Shown here: piece by piece, positions 46,690 to 55,687 of the stretch | How positions within the stretch are numbered: position 1 is the stretch's first letter | Layout: each line of letters starts with the position of its first letter | Assembly (NCBI GenBank): GCA_016713765.1 | Contig: JADJON010000001.1 | Coordinates: 2,046,001 to 2,110,000 of the forward strand | Origin: Bacteroidota bacterium | Lineage (GTDB): Bacteria; Bacteroidota; Bacteroidia; AKYH767-A; 2013-40CM-41-45 | Direction: 5' to 3' | DNA length: 64,000 nt | The notes under the pieces: model-generated | What the model was told of the DNA's origin: nothing | The model's database searches: none | Seen by the model: the letters and a program-made list of their open reading frames with translations, nothing else | Position numbers and translations under genes: made by a program

Positions 46690-46969
46690 TTCGTTCCTGG
46701 CGGGAGCTTTATCAGCGCTCATCTTCTTGCCGCTGCTGAATTACCTTCTGGGTCATCTGGGTAGCTGGTTGACGGAGCAGACTGGAAATGATCGCTGGTC
46801 GATCGCCCCGCATCCGCAACTCTTTACCTTACTTGTAGCGGCTATCGTCTTTCGACTTCTGGTGATCAATTACAAACGGGAGCACACCGGTCGCGGATGG
46901 TTGATGGTTACCTTCCTGACAGCCATGGCTTACGCTTTTTGGTACTACCGATTCCGACATGCAGGCTGA
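46664..46969 (+). CDS. Small three-helix membrane protein A
   Basis: 101 residues from the ATG at 46664 (the in-frame ATG at 46652 would add four residues). It overlaps the surE end by 26 bp. Three hydrophobic segments: FLAGALSALIFLPLLNYLLG, LFTLLVAAIVFRLLVI and WLMVTFLTAMAYAFWYY, with basic residues in the loop INYKREHTGRG. I recognise no family. Sandwiched between surE and lpxB and followed by a second gene of the same size and topology, it may belong with lipid A or inner-membrane functions, but only position supports this. Confidence 0.78.
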   Translation: MSSIRLPADSFLAGALSALIFLPLLNYLLGHLGSWLTEQTGNDRWSIAPHPQLFTLLVAAIVFRLLVINYKREHTGRGWLMVTFLTAMAYAFWYYRFRHAG

Positions 46970-47261
46970 AACGAGAAAACGACTGGATATTTTATACGGC
47001 GGACTCCTTGCCGGGCTCGTGTTGCCGTTCCTGGCCTTCGCGTTCTACACTTCGCTGATTCAGAACGCCGGTGTGGTGGAGATGATCCAGCGATACTATG
47101 AGCGACACGTATTGTCCCACGTCATAAGTTTGAGCCTGATCGCGAACCTCGGTCTGTTCTTCCTCTGTCTGCGATTCAACCTGGAAAAGACTGCCCGGGG
47201 TGTCCTGTTTTCCATGTTCATCTACGGTGGTTTGATCGTCCTCCTGAAATTCGTCCTATGA
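46959..47261 (+). CDS. Small three-helix membrane protein B
   Basis: 100 residues, overlapping the previous gene by 11 bp and lpxB by 4 bp (ATGA). Three predicted TM helices: LYGGLLAGLVLPFLAFAFYT, VISLSLIANLGLFFLCL, and GVLFSMFIYGGLIVLLKFVL. The N-terminus is charged (MQAETRKRLD). Size, topology and the FLPLL/VLPFL turn after helix 1 resemble protein A, so the two may be paralogues that form a complex. No known function. Confidence 0.8.
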   Translation: MQAETRKRLDILYGGLLAGLVLPFLAFAFYTSLIQNAGVVEMIQRYYERHVLSHVISLSLIANLGLFFLCLRFNLEKTARGVLFSMFIYGGLIVLLKFVL

Positions 47262-48379
47262 AGTATTACATCATTTCAGGAGAAGCATCCGGCGATCTGC
47301 ACGCCGCCAACCTGGTGCGCGAACTGCGAAAGCTGGATGCCGGATCGGATTTTCGTGGATGGGGTGGAGACCTGATGACGGAACAGGGCGTGGATATCGT
47401 GAAGCACTACCGTGAACTGGCGTTTATGGGTTTCACTGAAGTGCTCATGAATCTGCGCACAATCATGCGTAACCTGTCCTGGTGCAAGGAAGACATTCTG
47501 CGTTTTCAACCGGATGTCTTGATACTGGTGGATTACCCGGGATTCAATCTCCGGATCGCCGAATGGGCGAAGCGACAGGGCATCCGGGTGTTTTATTACA
47601 TCAGTCCGCAAATTTGGGCCTGGAAACAGTCGCGTGTGCACAAGATCAAACGGGATGTGGAGCGCATGTTCGTGATCCTTCCGTTTGAACAGGAGTTCTA
47701 CGCGCGTTTCGGCATGGAGGTCGATTTCGTCGGCCACCCCTTGCTGGATGCGATTGCCCATTGGCCCGGAGGAGAAGACGAAATCAGTTGGAGGAAGCAA
47801 CACGGTTTGGATGATCGGCCGCTCGTGGCGCTCTTGCCCGGGAGTCGCAAACAGGAGATCGGCACGATGCTGCCGTTGATGTTGGAAGCTGCAAAAACTT
47901 TTCCCGCGTTTCAATTTGTGATCGCCGCTGCACCTTCACAGCCCCTGGGTTATTACCGGCAATTGATCGGCGAACGGGAAGTCCGCGTGTTGCAAGGAGA
48001 AACCTATCCCGTTCTTCGGCATGCGCGTGCTGCTTTGGTGACCTCCGGCACCGCCACCCTCGAGACGGCATTGTTCAAAGTTCCCGAGGTCGTCTGTTAC
48101 AAGGGCGGACGAATCTCCTACGTAATTGCTCGAGCGTTGGTCAAGATCAAATTCATTTCGTTGGTGAATCTGATCATGGACCGTGAAGTGGTGCGGGAAC
48201 TCATTCAGCAGGACCTGACCGTTGACAACCTACGGAGGGAGCTGGCTCAGTTGCTTGACGGAGAGCGGCGGCAACAGCAATTGCACGATTTCGAATTATT
48301 GGAAACGAAACTTGGAGGAGCCGGAGCATCCGCACTGGCTGCCAGACAGATGTTTCGCTATCTGACGGTTGCCCGATAA
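47258..48379 (+). CDS. lpxB: Lipid-A-disaccharide synthase
   Basis: Peripheral inner-membrane GT-B glycosyltransferase (GT19) joining UDP-diacylglucosamine to lipid X in lipid A synthesis. 373 residues, normal length. N-terminal YYIISGEASGDLHAANLVREL, GFTEVL, DYPGFNLRIAEWAK, YYISPQIWAWKQSRV, FYARFGMEVDFVGHPLLD, LLPGSRKQEI, and the C-terminal SGTATLETALFKVPEVVCYK. Translationally coupled to membrane protein B. It shows that the organism makes lipid A, in line with the LptD-like gene at the window's right end. Confidence 0.97.
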   Translation: MKYYIISGEASGDLHAANLVRELRKLDAGSDFRGWGGDLMTEQGVDIVKHYRELAFMGFTEVLMNLRTIMRNLSWCKEDILRFQPDVLILVDYPGFNLRIAEWAKRQGIRVFYYISPQIWAWKQSRVHKIKRDVERMFVILPFEQEFYARFGMEVDFVGHPLLDAIAHWPGGEDEISWRKQHGLDDRPLVALLPGSRKQEIGTMLPLMLEAAKTFPAFQFVIAAAPSQPLGYYRQLIGEREVRVLQGETYPVLRHARAALVTSGTATLETALFKVPEVVCYKGGRISYVIARALVKIKFISLVNLIMDREVVRELIQQDLTVDNLRRELAQLLDGERRQQQLHDFELLETKLGGAGASALAARQMFRYLTVAR

Positions 48380-48417
48380 GCTTTTCTTTTTCCGCTTACA
48401 GGCAGTTGCTTAAAAGC

Positions 48418-48434
48418 GGTTGAATCATTCAACC
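48418..48434. promoter_or_regulatory. 17-bp perfect palindrome upstream of comEC
   Basis: GGTTGAA TCA TTCAACC, perfect 7-bp arms around 3 nt, centred 50 bp before the comEC start and 34 bp before its -7 element. No T-tract follows on the plus strand. It could be a repressor operator; no regulator is encoded nearby. Confidence 0.35.
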
Positions 48435-48459
48435 CCTTCGCTGGCAGGTTCCGGTGCGG

Positions 48460-48467
48460 TAGTTTTG
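48460..48467 (+). promoter_or_regulatory. -7 element TAGTTTTG before comEC
   Basis: Exact TAnnTTTG match, 7 nt before the GTG at 48475. Confidence 0.45.
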
Positions 48468-48474
48468 TTCCGGT

Positions 48475-50538
48475 GTGAAAAAGGCGTTTCCGTTTATTCG
48501 CCTCTTACCGGTCTTGTTGTTCGGATGGTGGTGGGGGAGTCTCGACCGGTCGTTGCATCCGGCATTGCTGCTCTTAACAGGAATCGCTTGCCTGATCCTG
48601 ATGGTGCTGGCCTATCATCCGCGCGGATGGCTTGCGTATCGTGAACGTTGGATATATGGTGCCTTGGCATCAGTTTTCTTGTTTTCCGCCGGCTACCAAT
48701 TGGGAGCCTCACGGGTTAAAGCGCTCCAGTCTCCCTTTCATTTTTCGCATGACGAACAAGCCACCGCGTGGCTGCTGCATTTTTCCGAAGCTCCCAGGAT
48801 AACAGCTTCCGGGAAGCGATTGATCGCCGAGGTGATGGCGGTAGAGCATGCCGGTGGCTTGTTACGCGCAGAAGGCCGCGTAGTGGTGTATGCTCCCGAC
48901 AGCCTTCCCGTACGGTTGAACGACCGGTTCTGGGTGTACGACCGTCCGCGAAAGCTGAACAGCCTTCCATTTCCGGGAACCTTCGATTTCACAGCCTGGC
49001 TGGCCGACCATGGGATTCATCACGAATTGAGAATCTCGGCGAACAAGCTGGTGGCTGTTGATCCGGACCCCGATCCTTCGCTTGCGCTGCGATTCAGCCT
49101 GTATCGTGAGAGGCTGCTTAACATTTTTCGGGAAGCCGGCTTACGCGATGAAGCCTGGGCGGTGATGTCGGCGCTGGTGCTCGGATACGACGATGCCGTG
49201 GATGCCGAAGTGATGCAGGCTTTTTCCGCTACCGGGACGTTGCATGTTCTCTCCGTCTCCGGACTGCATGTCGGGCTTGTTTATGCCGCGATCAGGATGC
49301 TGCTGGGCTTTCTGAACAGGCGCACATTCGGGAAACGATTGCAACAAGTATTGTCGCTCTTGTTCATCTGGTTGTACGCTTTCCTTACCGGCGCTTCTCC
49401 GGCTGTGCTCCGGTCCGCCGCCATGTTAAGCCTGGTGCTCGGAAGCAACCTGGTCAACCGCCCGGCTGCGGTATGGAACTCGCTGGCGGCTTCGATCTTT
49501 CTGTTGACCGTAGCGGATCCGTCACTTCCCGCGGATGTCGGATTTCAATTGTCCTACGCAGCCGTGGGAGGCATCTTGGCCCTCTATCCCTGGTTGCGCG
49601 AGCGAAGTCCGGTACGAACGAAGTTGGGCCAACGCGTCTGGGAGTTCATGTCAGTGAGCGTGGCCGCACAGTGGTTCACATTTCCGCTCGGGCTGTATTA
49701 CTTTCATCAGTTTCCGAATTTATTCCTGCTCACGAACGCGATCATTATTCCACTGAGCACACTTGCGATGTTCGCCGGGCTGGTGTTGTTGTTCCTGGGG
49801 CCTATCGCCGGTCTTGGCCCCTTGTTAGGCTCGCTGTTGCAACACTTCATGGATGCATTTCTGGCCCTTGTCGAGTGGATGGGCGATTTGCCATGCGCAC
49901 AAACAACGGGTATTTGGATAAACGTGACCCAGTTAACGGCATTGAGCCTGTTGGTCTTGTGCATACATCGCTGGGTAATTTCAGGAAACGGGAGACTGTT
50001 GCTGGCAGGGCTGTTTTCAGTTATGATCTGTCTGGGTGTCCAGGTAAATGTCAGACAACAACAACTTTCCGAAGCGGATATTTCGGTATTGCCTGTTCGA
50101 GCATCTGTTTGCCTGCTCAAAACCGGGTCCAAAGCCTTCTTGTTGGTTGATACGGTCGACTTATCGCCGGGAATCCGAAGCCGTATTGACGCGCATTTGA
50201 ATTTTCGGGGGATCGATCCCAAAGTGTGTCAAACTTACCTGCTCAAGAACAGCATTTCACTGCGGGAAAGTGGTGGGATGTTCTTGAAGGAAGGGGATTG
50301 CCTGGTGATCGGAAAGGATGTGTACTGGCTAACCGACGGATCGACACCGATCGGACGGAACGGAACAATCATTCTGAGAAAAGCGGGTCGGCCGCTACGG
50401 GTGGTAAGCAACAGCCGAGAGCAGGAGATAATCGCGGATGGGTCTCTCCGCAGATTGCCGGTCAATCGTATTTCCAACGTCTTTCCGGTAAGTGAACGAG
50501 GATATTGGTCGAAATCGTTAATCGATCAAACCCACTGA
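48475..50538 (+). CDS. comEC: ComEC/Rec2-family DNA-uptake channel
   Basis: Inner-membrane channel through which single-stranded DNA enters during transformation. 687 residues from GTG. N-terminal TM helices and a DUF4131-type OB region (about 85-185, VNDRFWVYDRPRKL). Then the Competence domain (about 200-500) with VLSVSGLHVGLVYAAI, FLTGASPAVLRSAAMLSL and several TM helices. The last ~150 residues are soluble but lack the HxHxDH metallo-beta-lactamase motif found in long ComEC proteins, so nuclease activity, if any, must come from another protein. Its end overlaps by 13 bp the opposing gene, which encodes an MBL hydrolase. Confidence 0.92.
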   Translation: MKKAFPFIRLLPVLLFGWWWGSLDRSLHPALLLLTGIACLILMVLAYHPRGWLAYRERWIYGALASVFLFSAGYQLGASRVKALQSPFHFSHDEQATAWLLHFSEAPRITASGKRLIAEVMAVEHAGGLLRAEGRVVVYAPDSLPVRLNDRFWVYDRPRKLNSLPFPGTFDFTAWLADHGIHHELRISANKLVAVDPDPDPSLALRFSLYRERLLNIFREAGLRDEAWAVMSALVLGYDDAVDAEVMQAFSATGTLHVLSVSGLHVGLVYAAIRMLLGFLNRRTFGKRLQQVLSLLFIWLYAFLTGASPAVLRSAAMLSLVLGSNLVNRPAAVWNSLAASIFLLTVADPSLPADVGFQLSYAAVGGILALYPWLRERSPVRTKLGQRVWEFMSVSVAAQWFTFPLGLYYFHQFPNLFLLTNAIIIPLSTLAMFAGLVLLFLGPIAGLGPLLGSLLQHFMDAFLALVEWMGDLPCAQTTGIWINVTQLTALSLLVLCIHRWVISGNGRLLLAGLFSVMICLGVQVNVRQQQLSEADISVLPVRASVCLLKTGSKAFLLVDTVDLSPGIRSRIDAHLNFRGIDPKVCQTYLLKNSISLRESGGMFLKEGDCLVIGKDVYWLTDGSTPIGRNGTIILRKAGRPLRVVSNSREQEIIADGSLRRLPVNRISNVFPVSERGYWSKSLIDQTH

Positions 50539-51368
50539 TCCAGGTCAAAGGCTTCAGCCTGCCGGATCCCTTTTTCCGTGCGTTGGAGGTTGCAGCATTC
50601 GATCACCGGATCGTGCTCGAAGAAGAGTGTCCAATTGCCGTTCATGGCGTCCTCGAGAAAGGCGGCTTTTTCTCCGAGTGACAGCAGGGGCCGTGTATCG
50701 TAGGCCATGACGTACGGCACCGGCAAATGAGCGACAGAAGGCATGAGGTCAGCGCAGTAGGCAAGCTTCCTTCCTTTGTAGTCGATTACGGGCAGCATCA
50801 TGGATTCCGTATGTCCGTGAACCAGGCGGACGGAGAATCCGGGCAGCAGATCTTCGCCTTCTTTCAGGAAGCGAAGGTGTCCGCTTTCCTCGATCGGAAG
50901 TATATTCTCTTTCAGAAAGGATGCCTTTTCCCGGGCATTCGGTTGAGTCGCCCATTGCCAGTGCTTTTCATTGCTCCAATAAGTGGCGTTGGGAAACGCA
51001 GGTTCGAATTTGGTCCGGTCACTATTCCATCGGATACTGCCGCCGCAATGATCGAAGTGCAGATGGGTGAGAAACACGTCCGTGATATCGGCTTCCTGGA
51101 AACCTTTTGACTGGAGCGAACGACTCAGATTACCGCTACCATGCAGGTAGTAATGCCCGAAGAACCTGGCATCCTGCTTATCGCCGATCCCGTTGTCGAT
51201 CAGGATCAGTCGGTCGCCGGCTTCTACTAACAGACAACGCATGGCCCAACTGCATAGGTTGTTTTCATCGGGCGGATTCAGCTTTTGCCAGATGGTTTTT
51301 GGAACAACCCCGAACATGGCGCCGCCGTCGAGTTTGAAATGACCGGTATCGATGGAATGGAGCTTCAT
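50526..51368 (-). CDS. Metallo-beta-lactamase-fold hydrolase
   Basis: 280 residues, cytoplasmic. MBL signature LTHLHFDHCGG (His-x-His-x-Asp-His, about 107-112), then LVHGHTESMMLPVI (third zinc His), YCADLMPS (bridging Asp) and FFEHDPVIEC (last His). The N-terminal MKLHSIDTGHFKLDGGAMFG with PKTIWQK resembles lactonase-type MBL enzymes (quorum-quenching-like), but the substrate cannot be inferred. It overlaps comEC tail-to-tail, so co-function with ComEC's missing MBL domain is not supported by operon structure. Confidence 0.9.
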   Translation of the reverse strand: MKLHSIDTGHFKLDGGAMFGVVPKTIWQKLNPPDENNLCSWAMRCLLVEAGDRLILIDNGIGDKQDARFFGHYYLHGSGNLSRSLQSKGFQEADITDVFLTHLHFDHCGGSIRWNSDRTKFEPAFPNATYWSNEKHWQWATQPNAREKASFLKENILPIEESGHLRFLKEGEDLLPGFSVRLVHGHTESMMLPVIDYKGRKLAYCADLMPSVAHLPVPYVMAYDTRPLLSLGEKAAFLEDAMNGNWTLFFEHDPVIECCNLQRTEKGIRQAEAFDLDQWV

Positions 51369-51487
51369 AAGTGGTATAGACTACGGCAAAATACGCAAAA
51401 GGACTGTGGGAAACGCTGTGCAAATCGCCCGGGTACCGGTTCGGTTCGTTCCCGGCATCCTTACGATCTTTCGCCAAAGAAGCGTTC

Positions 51488-52879
51488 ATGTCGCAACAGC
51501 CCACTTCTGTACATTTCATTGCGATCGGCGGAGCCGCGATGCACAACCTCGCGCTGGCCTTGCATCAGTTGGGATTTCGGGTGACGGGATCCGACGATGA
51601 GATCAACGAGCCGTCGCGTTCACGGTTACAGGCAGCCGGACTACTCCCGGAAGCGATTGGCTGGTTTCCCGATCGCCTGAATTACCGGCCCGATGCGGTC
51701 ATCCTCGGCATGCACGCCCGTGAAGACAATCCCGAACTGCAGCGAGCCCGCGAGCTGGGGCTTCGGGTATATTCCTACCCGGAGTACCTGTATGAACATT
51801 CTAAGAACAAGACCCGGGTTGTCATCGGCGGTAGTCATGGCAAGACCACCATCACCTCGATGATCCTTTGGGTACTCCAATCGTTGGATCGCGATTTTGA
51901 CTACCTGGTCGGCGCCAAGCTGGAAGGCTTTGATACCATGGTGCGGATCACCAACGCGCCTTTGATCGTGTTGGAAGGGGATGAATACCTCGCTTCTCCG
52001 GTAGATCGTCGTCCCAAGTTCCATTTGTACAAAGCAGATATAGCCTTGTTGAGCGGAATTGCCTGGGACCATATCAATGTGTTTCCGACCTATGAGCAGT
52101 ACTTTGATCAGTTCCGAATCTATGTGGAGCAAGTGCCACCAGCAGGGAAGGTGATCTACTGCCAGGAAGACCCGGAAGTGAACCGGTTAATGCATATCGC
52201 CGAGGTCGGGGCGGAGCGGGTACCATACGGAATCCCCGCCCACCGGATCGAGAACGGGCGCACGATACTGGATACGACGATCGGTCCGGTACCGATCGAA
52301 GTGTTCGGAAAACACAACCTCATGAACCTGGAAGGTGCCCGGCTGGTCTGTCATGCCTTGGGTGTCTCGGATGAACAGTTCTACCACGCGATCGCCAGTT
52401 TCCGGGGAGCTGCACGGCGATTGGAAATCCTGGCATCGAATGATCAATGCGCGGTTTACAAGGACTTTGCCCATTCACCATCGAAATTGAAGGCCACTAC
52501 CGAGGCTGTTCGTCAGCAGTTCCCGGATCGGAAGCTGATCGCACTGATGGAACTGCATACGTTCAGCAGCCTGAACGAGAAGTTCCTGGATGAGTACCGT
52601 GGCAGCATGGCGGCAGCGGACGAGGCCTGGGTTTATTTCAATCCCCATACGATCGAGCACAAGCGGTTGCCATCCATCTCGAAGGATCGAGTGGCAAAAG
52701 CCTTTGACCGCGGCGATCTTCAGGTATTCACCGATTCCGCTGATTGGCTGGACCAGTTGCGCAACCGGGACCTGCGTGGAACCGTTTTGCTATTCATGAG
52801 TTCGGGAACTTTTGACGGAATCTCTCTGGAGGAACTTGCACGGGAATTGACTGAAAAATCGTTACTTCCGTCTGCCTAA
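51488..52879 (+). CDS. mpl: Murein-tripeptide recycling ligase Mpl
   Basis: UDP-N-acetylmuramate:L-Ala-gamma-D-Glu-meso-DAP ligase, which reattaches recovered murein tripeptide to UDP-MurNAc. 463 residues, Mur-ligase architecture: N-terminal Rossmann VHFIAIGGAAMHNLA, ATP loop GGSHGKTTITSM (about 115-126), LEGDEYLASPVDRRPKF with the carboxylated-Lys region, HNLMNLEGA, and the C-terminal VYKDFAHSPSKLKATTEA. The AMHNLA variant after GGAA separates Mpl from MurC (GMSGIA). It fits a meso-DAP cell wall. The DUF1573 gene follows after 4 bp. Confidence 0.94.
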   Translation: MSQQPTSVHFIAIGGAAMHNLALALHQLGFRVTGSDDEINEPSRSRLQAAGLLPEAIGWFPDRLNYRPDAVILGMHAREDNPELQRARELGLRVYSYPEYLYEHSKNKTRVVIGGSHGKTTITSMILWVLQSLDRDFDYLVGAKLEGFDTMVRITNAPLIVLEGDEYLASPVDRRPKFHLYKADIALLSGIAWDHINVFPTYEQYFDQFRIYVEQVPPAGKVIYCQEDPEVNRLMHIAEVGAERVPYGIPAHRIENGRTILDTTIGPVPIEVFGKHNLMNLEGARLVCHALGVSDEQFYHAIASFRGAARRLEILASNDQCAVYKDFAHSPSKLKATTEAVRQQFPDRKLIALMELHTFSSLNEKFLDEYRGSMAAADEAWVYFNPHTIEHKRLPSISKDRVAKAFDRGDLQVFTDSADWLDQLRNRDLRGTVLLFMSSGTFDGISLEELARELTEKSLLPSA

Positions 52880-52883
52880 GCCG

Positions 52884-53666
52884 ATGACCCGTATCTGTTG
52901 CCTCCTGCTGGTTCTCTTGTTTCAAGCATATCCATTGGCCGCCCAGCGCAGCCTGGTTGCTTCGGAACCTACCACCAACGACCGGTTTCCGAAAAAAGTG
53001 GGAAACCTTCGGTTCTCCGATTCTGTCCTGAAACTAGGAAAGGTGAGGACGAACGAACTGCGCTCGGATACCCTGAAGGTATTGAACACCGCAACGAGCA
53101 GCATCCGTTGGGAATTGCCGAAAGATGTTCCGACTCACCTGCGGATCAGCCTTTCTGGCGAAGAACTGGCATCAGGATCGGAAGGATGGATCGCCATTCG
53201 CTACGATGCACGAGAAAAGAACGATTTCGGGCAGGTATTTGACCGGCTTATCTTTTCCACTACGGATACCGACCTGCCCCAGAAGGTGATCACCATCTCG
53301 GCAAACATCACCGAGTATTTTGCTCCCTTAAGTACCGAAGATTCTGCGGTGGTCCAGCGTTCGAGAATTCCGGAAACCGTTTTTGATTTCGGTACGATTT
53401 CCCAGGGCACGAAAGTGGAGCATGCATTTCCTGTTTACAATGACGGACAGCGGGAATTGATCTTGCGACGTACGCGATCCGCTTGTGGTTGTATCAAAAC
53501 CGTAATCGCCAAACAACTCCTGGCGCCGGGTGATAGTACGGTCATTCAATTGACCTACGATTCTTTCGGCAAAGAGGGTAAGGAGTCACGCAACTTCCAG
53601 CTTTTTCAAAACGATCCTGCAGCCCCGGAAATCAGGTTCGAGGTGAAGGGTACTGTCACGAAATAA
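52884..53666 (+). CDS. Exported DUF1573 (ASH-like) protein
   Basis: 260 residues. Signal peptide MTRICCLLLVLLFQAYPLAA (about 20). Two Ig-like modules: the first (about 35-145) LRFSDSVLKLGKVRTNE ... WIAIRYDAREKNDFG; the second (about 160-260) is a typical DUF1573 unit, VFDFGTISQGTKVEHAFPVYN, RSACGCIKTVI, and IQLTYDSFGKEG. The CGC motif is the family hallmark. These domains occur in many envelope proteins of the phylum; the role is unknown. Likely co-transcribed with mpl (4-bp gap). It converges on the NlpE-like gene. Confidence 0.88.
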   Translation: MTRICCLLLVLLFQAYPLAAQRSLVASEPTTNDRFPKKVGNLRFSDSVLKLGKVRTNELRSDTLKVLNTATSSIRWELPKDVPTHLRISLSGEELASGSEGWIAIRYDAREKNDFGQVFDRLIFSTTDTDLPQKVITISANITEYFAPLSTEDSAVVQRSRIPETVFDFGTISQGTKVEHAFPVYNDGQRELILRRTRSACGCIKTVIAKQLLAPGDSTVIQLTYDSFGKEGKESRNFQLFQNDPAAPEIRFEVKGTVTK

Positions 53667-53680
53667 GTCGACTATTTCGC

Positions 53681-54151
53681 TTACCGATTTTTCCGGAGCC
53701 GGTGGGCAATCGGATTAGCCTGAGGGCTTCGAGCTGCGTCCAGCATTTCCAGAGCGGAATCCCCGAGCAGAAGGAAGAAGGCAGGTTGGTTGGATGCTGG
53801 ATCCAATCGAATCACGACCGCGAGTGTATCTTCTCCCAAGCCGTACTCGATTTGATAAATGCCGGATCGGGTCATGGTGGAATCTTGTTCGCCGGAAACC
53901 GAAAAGTCTTCTGTCAGTCGATACGCCAACGAATCAGGGAAAAGCGTCAGGCTGGTCCGGATGCCGGGACAATCGTTGCAGGGGAGGATTCCGCTGTAGG
54001 ATTCAGTCTGCGACGGCAGGAAAGGTCCGGGCAAGTCGGATTCCTGCTCTTCAGGAGTTGGATTGGAACAGGCAGTCAGGATTAGCAGAAAAATGAAAAC
54101 GCGAATAAGCCGCTTCCTTAGGGAGTTTTTATCGTGGTCGTGCTGAAACAT
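53681..54151 (-). CDS. NlpE-like lipoprotein
   Basis: 156 residues. Charged N-terminus then LIRVFIFLLILTAC with a lipobox Cys at about 28. The mature domain matches the NlpE N-terminal beta barrel: YSGILPCNDCPGIRTSLTLFPDSLAYRLTEDF with the CxxC (CNDC, about 58-61), then SGIYQIEYG and LALLGDSALEML-like end strands. NlpE senses copper and lipoprotein-sorting stress in E. coli through that CxxC; conservation of the motif suggests a similar redox or metal sensor. It lies 12 bp behind mgtE on the same strand, so it probably shares its transcript. Confidence 0.83.
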   Translation of the reverse strand: MFQHDHDKNSLRKRLIRVFIFLLILTACSNPTPEEQESDLPGPFLPSQTESYSGILPCNDCPGIRTSLTLFPDSLAYRLTEDFSVSGEQDSTMTRSGIYQIEYGLGEDTLAVVIRLDPASNQPAFFLLLGDSALEMLDAARSPQANPIAHRLRKNR

Positions 54152-54163
54152 CCAACAGGATTC

Positions 54164-55543
54164 TTAAAGCATCGAACCCTTCAAGAGCAGGTATGCGAAC
54201 CCGAAGTAAATAACAAGCCCTGTAACGTCGACCAATGTTGCGATGAAGGGTGCGGATGAAACGGCAGGGTCGACGCCGATGCGTTTCAACAGGATCGGGA
54301 ACATGGAGCCGGTAATGGTTCCCCATAAGACGACCCCTATCAATGTAAATCCGACTACAAGGCCGAGCATTACCCAGTGTGGTCCATAGATATCGGTGAA
54401 GAGTGACCAGGTTGCGATGCGCAGGAATCCAATGACGCCCAGGATGCCGCCGAGCGCCAGACCGGACAGGAATTCCCGTCGCAGGACCTGCCACCAGGTT
54501 TCGATCGTGACCTCGCCCAGTGCCATGGCACGAATGATCAGGGTGGCCGCCTGGGAACCGCTGTTGCCGCCGGAAGATATGATCAGGGGAATAAAGAGTG
54601 CCAATACAACGGCCTTGCTCAGTTCGTCTTCGAAGTACCCCATGGCACTGGCCGTAAGCATCTCACCCAGAAAAAGGATGATCAGCCAACCGGCTCGTTT
54701 CCCGATCATTTCCCGTAGCGAGACTTTAAGGTACGGTTCCTCAAGTGCCTCGGTACCACCGAACTTTTGAATATCCTCGGTATCTTCTTCTTCGATAACG
54801 TCGACCATATCATCGACGGTCACAATGCCCAATAACAGTCCGTTGAAATCGGTGACCGGAAGGGCCACCCGGTCGGTTTGCTTGAAGGCTTCGATCGCGA
54901 CTTCCTGGTCATCCCGGGCATCGAGTGAAACATAAGTTCGATCCATCAACCCGGAGATCGGCAGGTCAAGCGGTGCGAGTAGGAAGTCACGGACTTTGAT
55001 GTCGTCCTGCAGGAATCCCTTTTCGTCGGTGACATAGATGATGTTGAGGGTCTCGGAGTCCTTTCCATACTTCCGGATGTAATCGAGGGCCTGCTGCACG
55101 GTCCAGTGCTCCTTGACGGAAATGAAATCCGGCGTCATCAGTCGCCCGATGGAGTCTTCGGGATACTGGAGCAGTTGGTTGGCAGTTTTCCGCTCTTCGG
55201 CAGTCAGCAGGGAGAGGTATTTCCGAAGCGTTTCGGTCGGTAGCTTTTCGAACAGTGCCGTCCGGTCGTCAGGGGAAAGGGCATTGAGGGTTGACGAAAG
55301 CTGATCCACGCTGAAGGACAGCAGGAGGGCTTCCTGACGCTCAAAATCAAGGTGTTCGAAGGTCTTCACCGCCTTTTCGGCGTCGAGTACCTGAAACACT
55401 TTAATTACGTCAATGTGGGGGGATTCGTTGATCAGCTCGGCAAGTTCCTCCGGCTGAACCATAGCAGTGAGATGCTTCAGCTTATAGAGGTTGCCGGTGA
55501 CGAAACGTTCCGCCAGCAGTTCCTTTTCTTCCGCACTAACCAT
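54164..55543 (-). CDS. mgtE: MgtE magnesium transporter
   Basis: Mg2+-gated Mg2+ channel of the inner membrane, 459 residues. N-terminal helical superhelix (about 1-125, repeated ELINESPHIDVIKVFQVLD-type units). Two CBS domains (about 130-255: MTPDFISVKEHWTVQQAL, FNGLLLGIVTVDDMVDVIEEED). A connecting helix and five TM helices (from about 285: AGWLIILFLGEMLTAS, IISSGGNSGSQAATLIIRAMALGE, the signature). It is divergent from the gene at 56106 across 562 bp holding the heptamer arrays. The NlpE-like gene follows. Confidence 0.95.
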   Translation of the reverse strand: MVSAEEKELLAERFVTGNLYKLKHLTAMVQPEELAELINESPHIDVIKVFQVLDAEKAVKTFEHLDFERQEALLLSFSVDQLSSTLNALSPDDRTALFEKLPTETLRKYLSLLTAEERKTANQLLQYPEDSIGRLMTPDFISVKEHWTVQQALDYIRKYGKDSETLNIIYVTDEKGFLQDDIKVRDFLLAPLDLPISGLMDRTYVSLDARDDQEVAIEAFKQTDRVALPVTDFNGLLLGIVTVDDMVDVIEEEDTEDIQKFGGTEALEEPYLKVSLREMIGKRAGWLIILFLGEMLTASAMGYFEDELSKAVVLALFIPLIISSGGNSGSQAATLIIRAMALGEVTIETWWQVLRREFLSGLALGGILGVIGFLRIATWSLFTDIYGPHWVMLGLVVGFTLIGVVLWGTITGSMFPILLKRIGVDPAVSSAPFIATLVDVTGLVIYFGFAYLLLKGSML

Positions 55544-55631
55544 GGATGGTCGTCCATTTTCGGGTTGACTTTCAAATCCGAAGGCAAGTTAGGGAAAAAG
55601 GGGGCGGAATGGAAGCTTTTCGTGGGGGAAA

Positions 55632-55687
55632 AGTGAACAGTGAATCGTAAAGAGTGAATAGTGAACAGTGAACAGTGAATAGTGAAT
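55632..55687. repeat. Heptamer array A (AGTGAAY, 8 units)
   Basis: Eight 7-bp units in perfect register: seven are AGTGAAC or AGTGAAT, the third is a degenerate CGTAAAG. It starts 88 bp upstream of the mgtE start codon. The flanking 55544-55631 holds a possible mgtE promoter region without a consensus -7 element. Confidence 0.95.
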
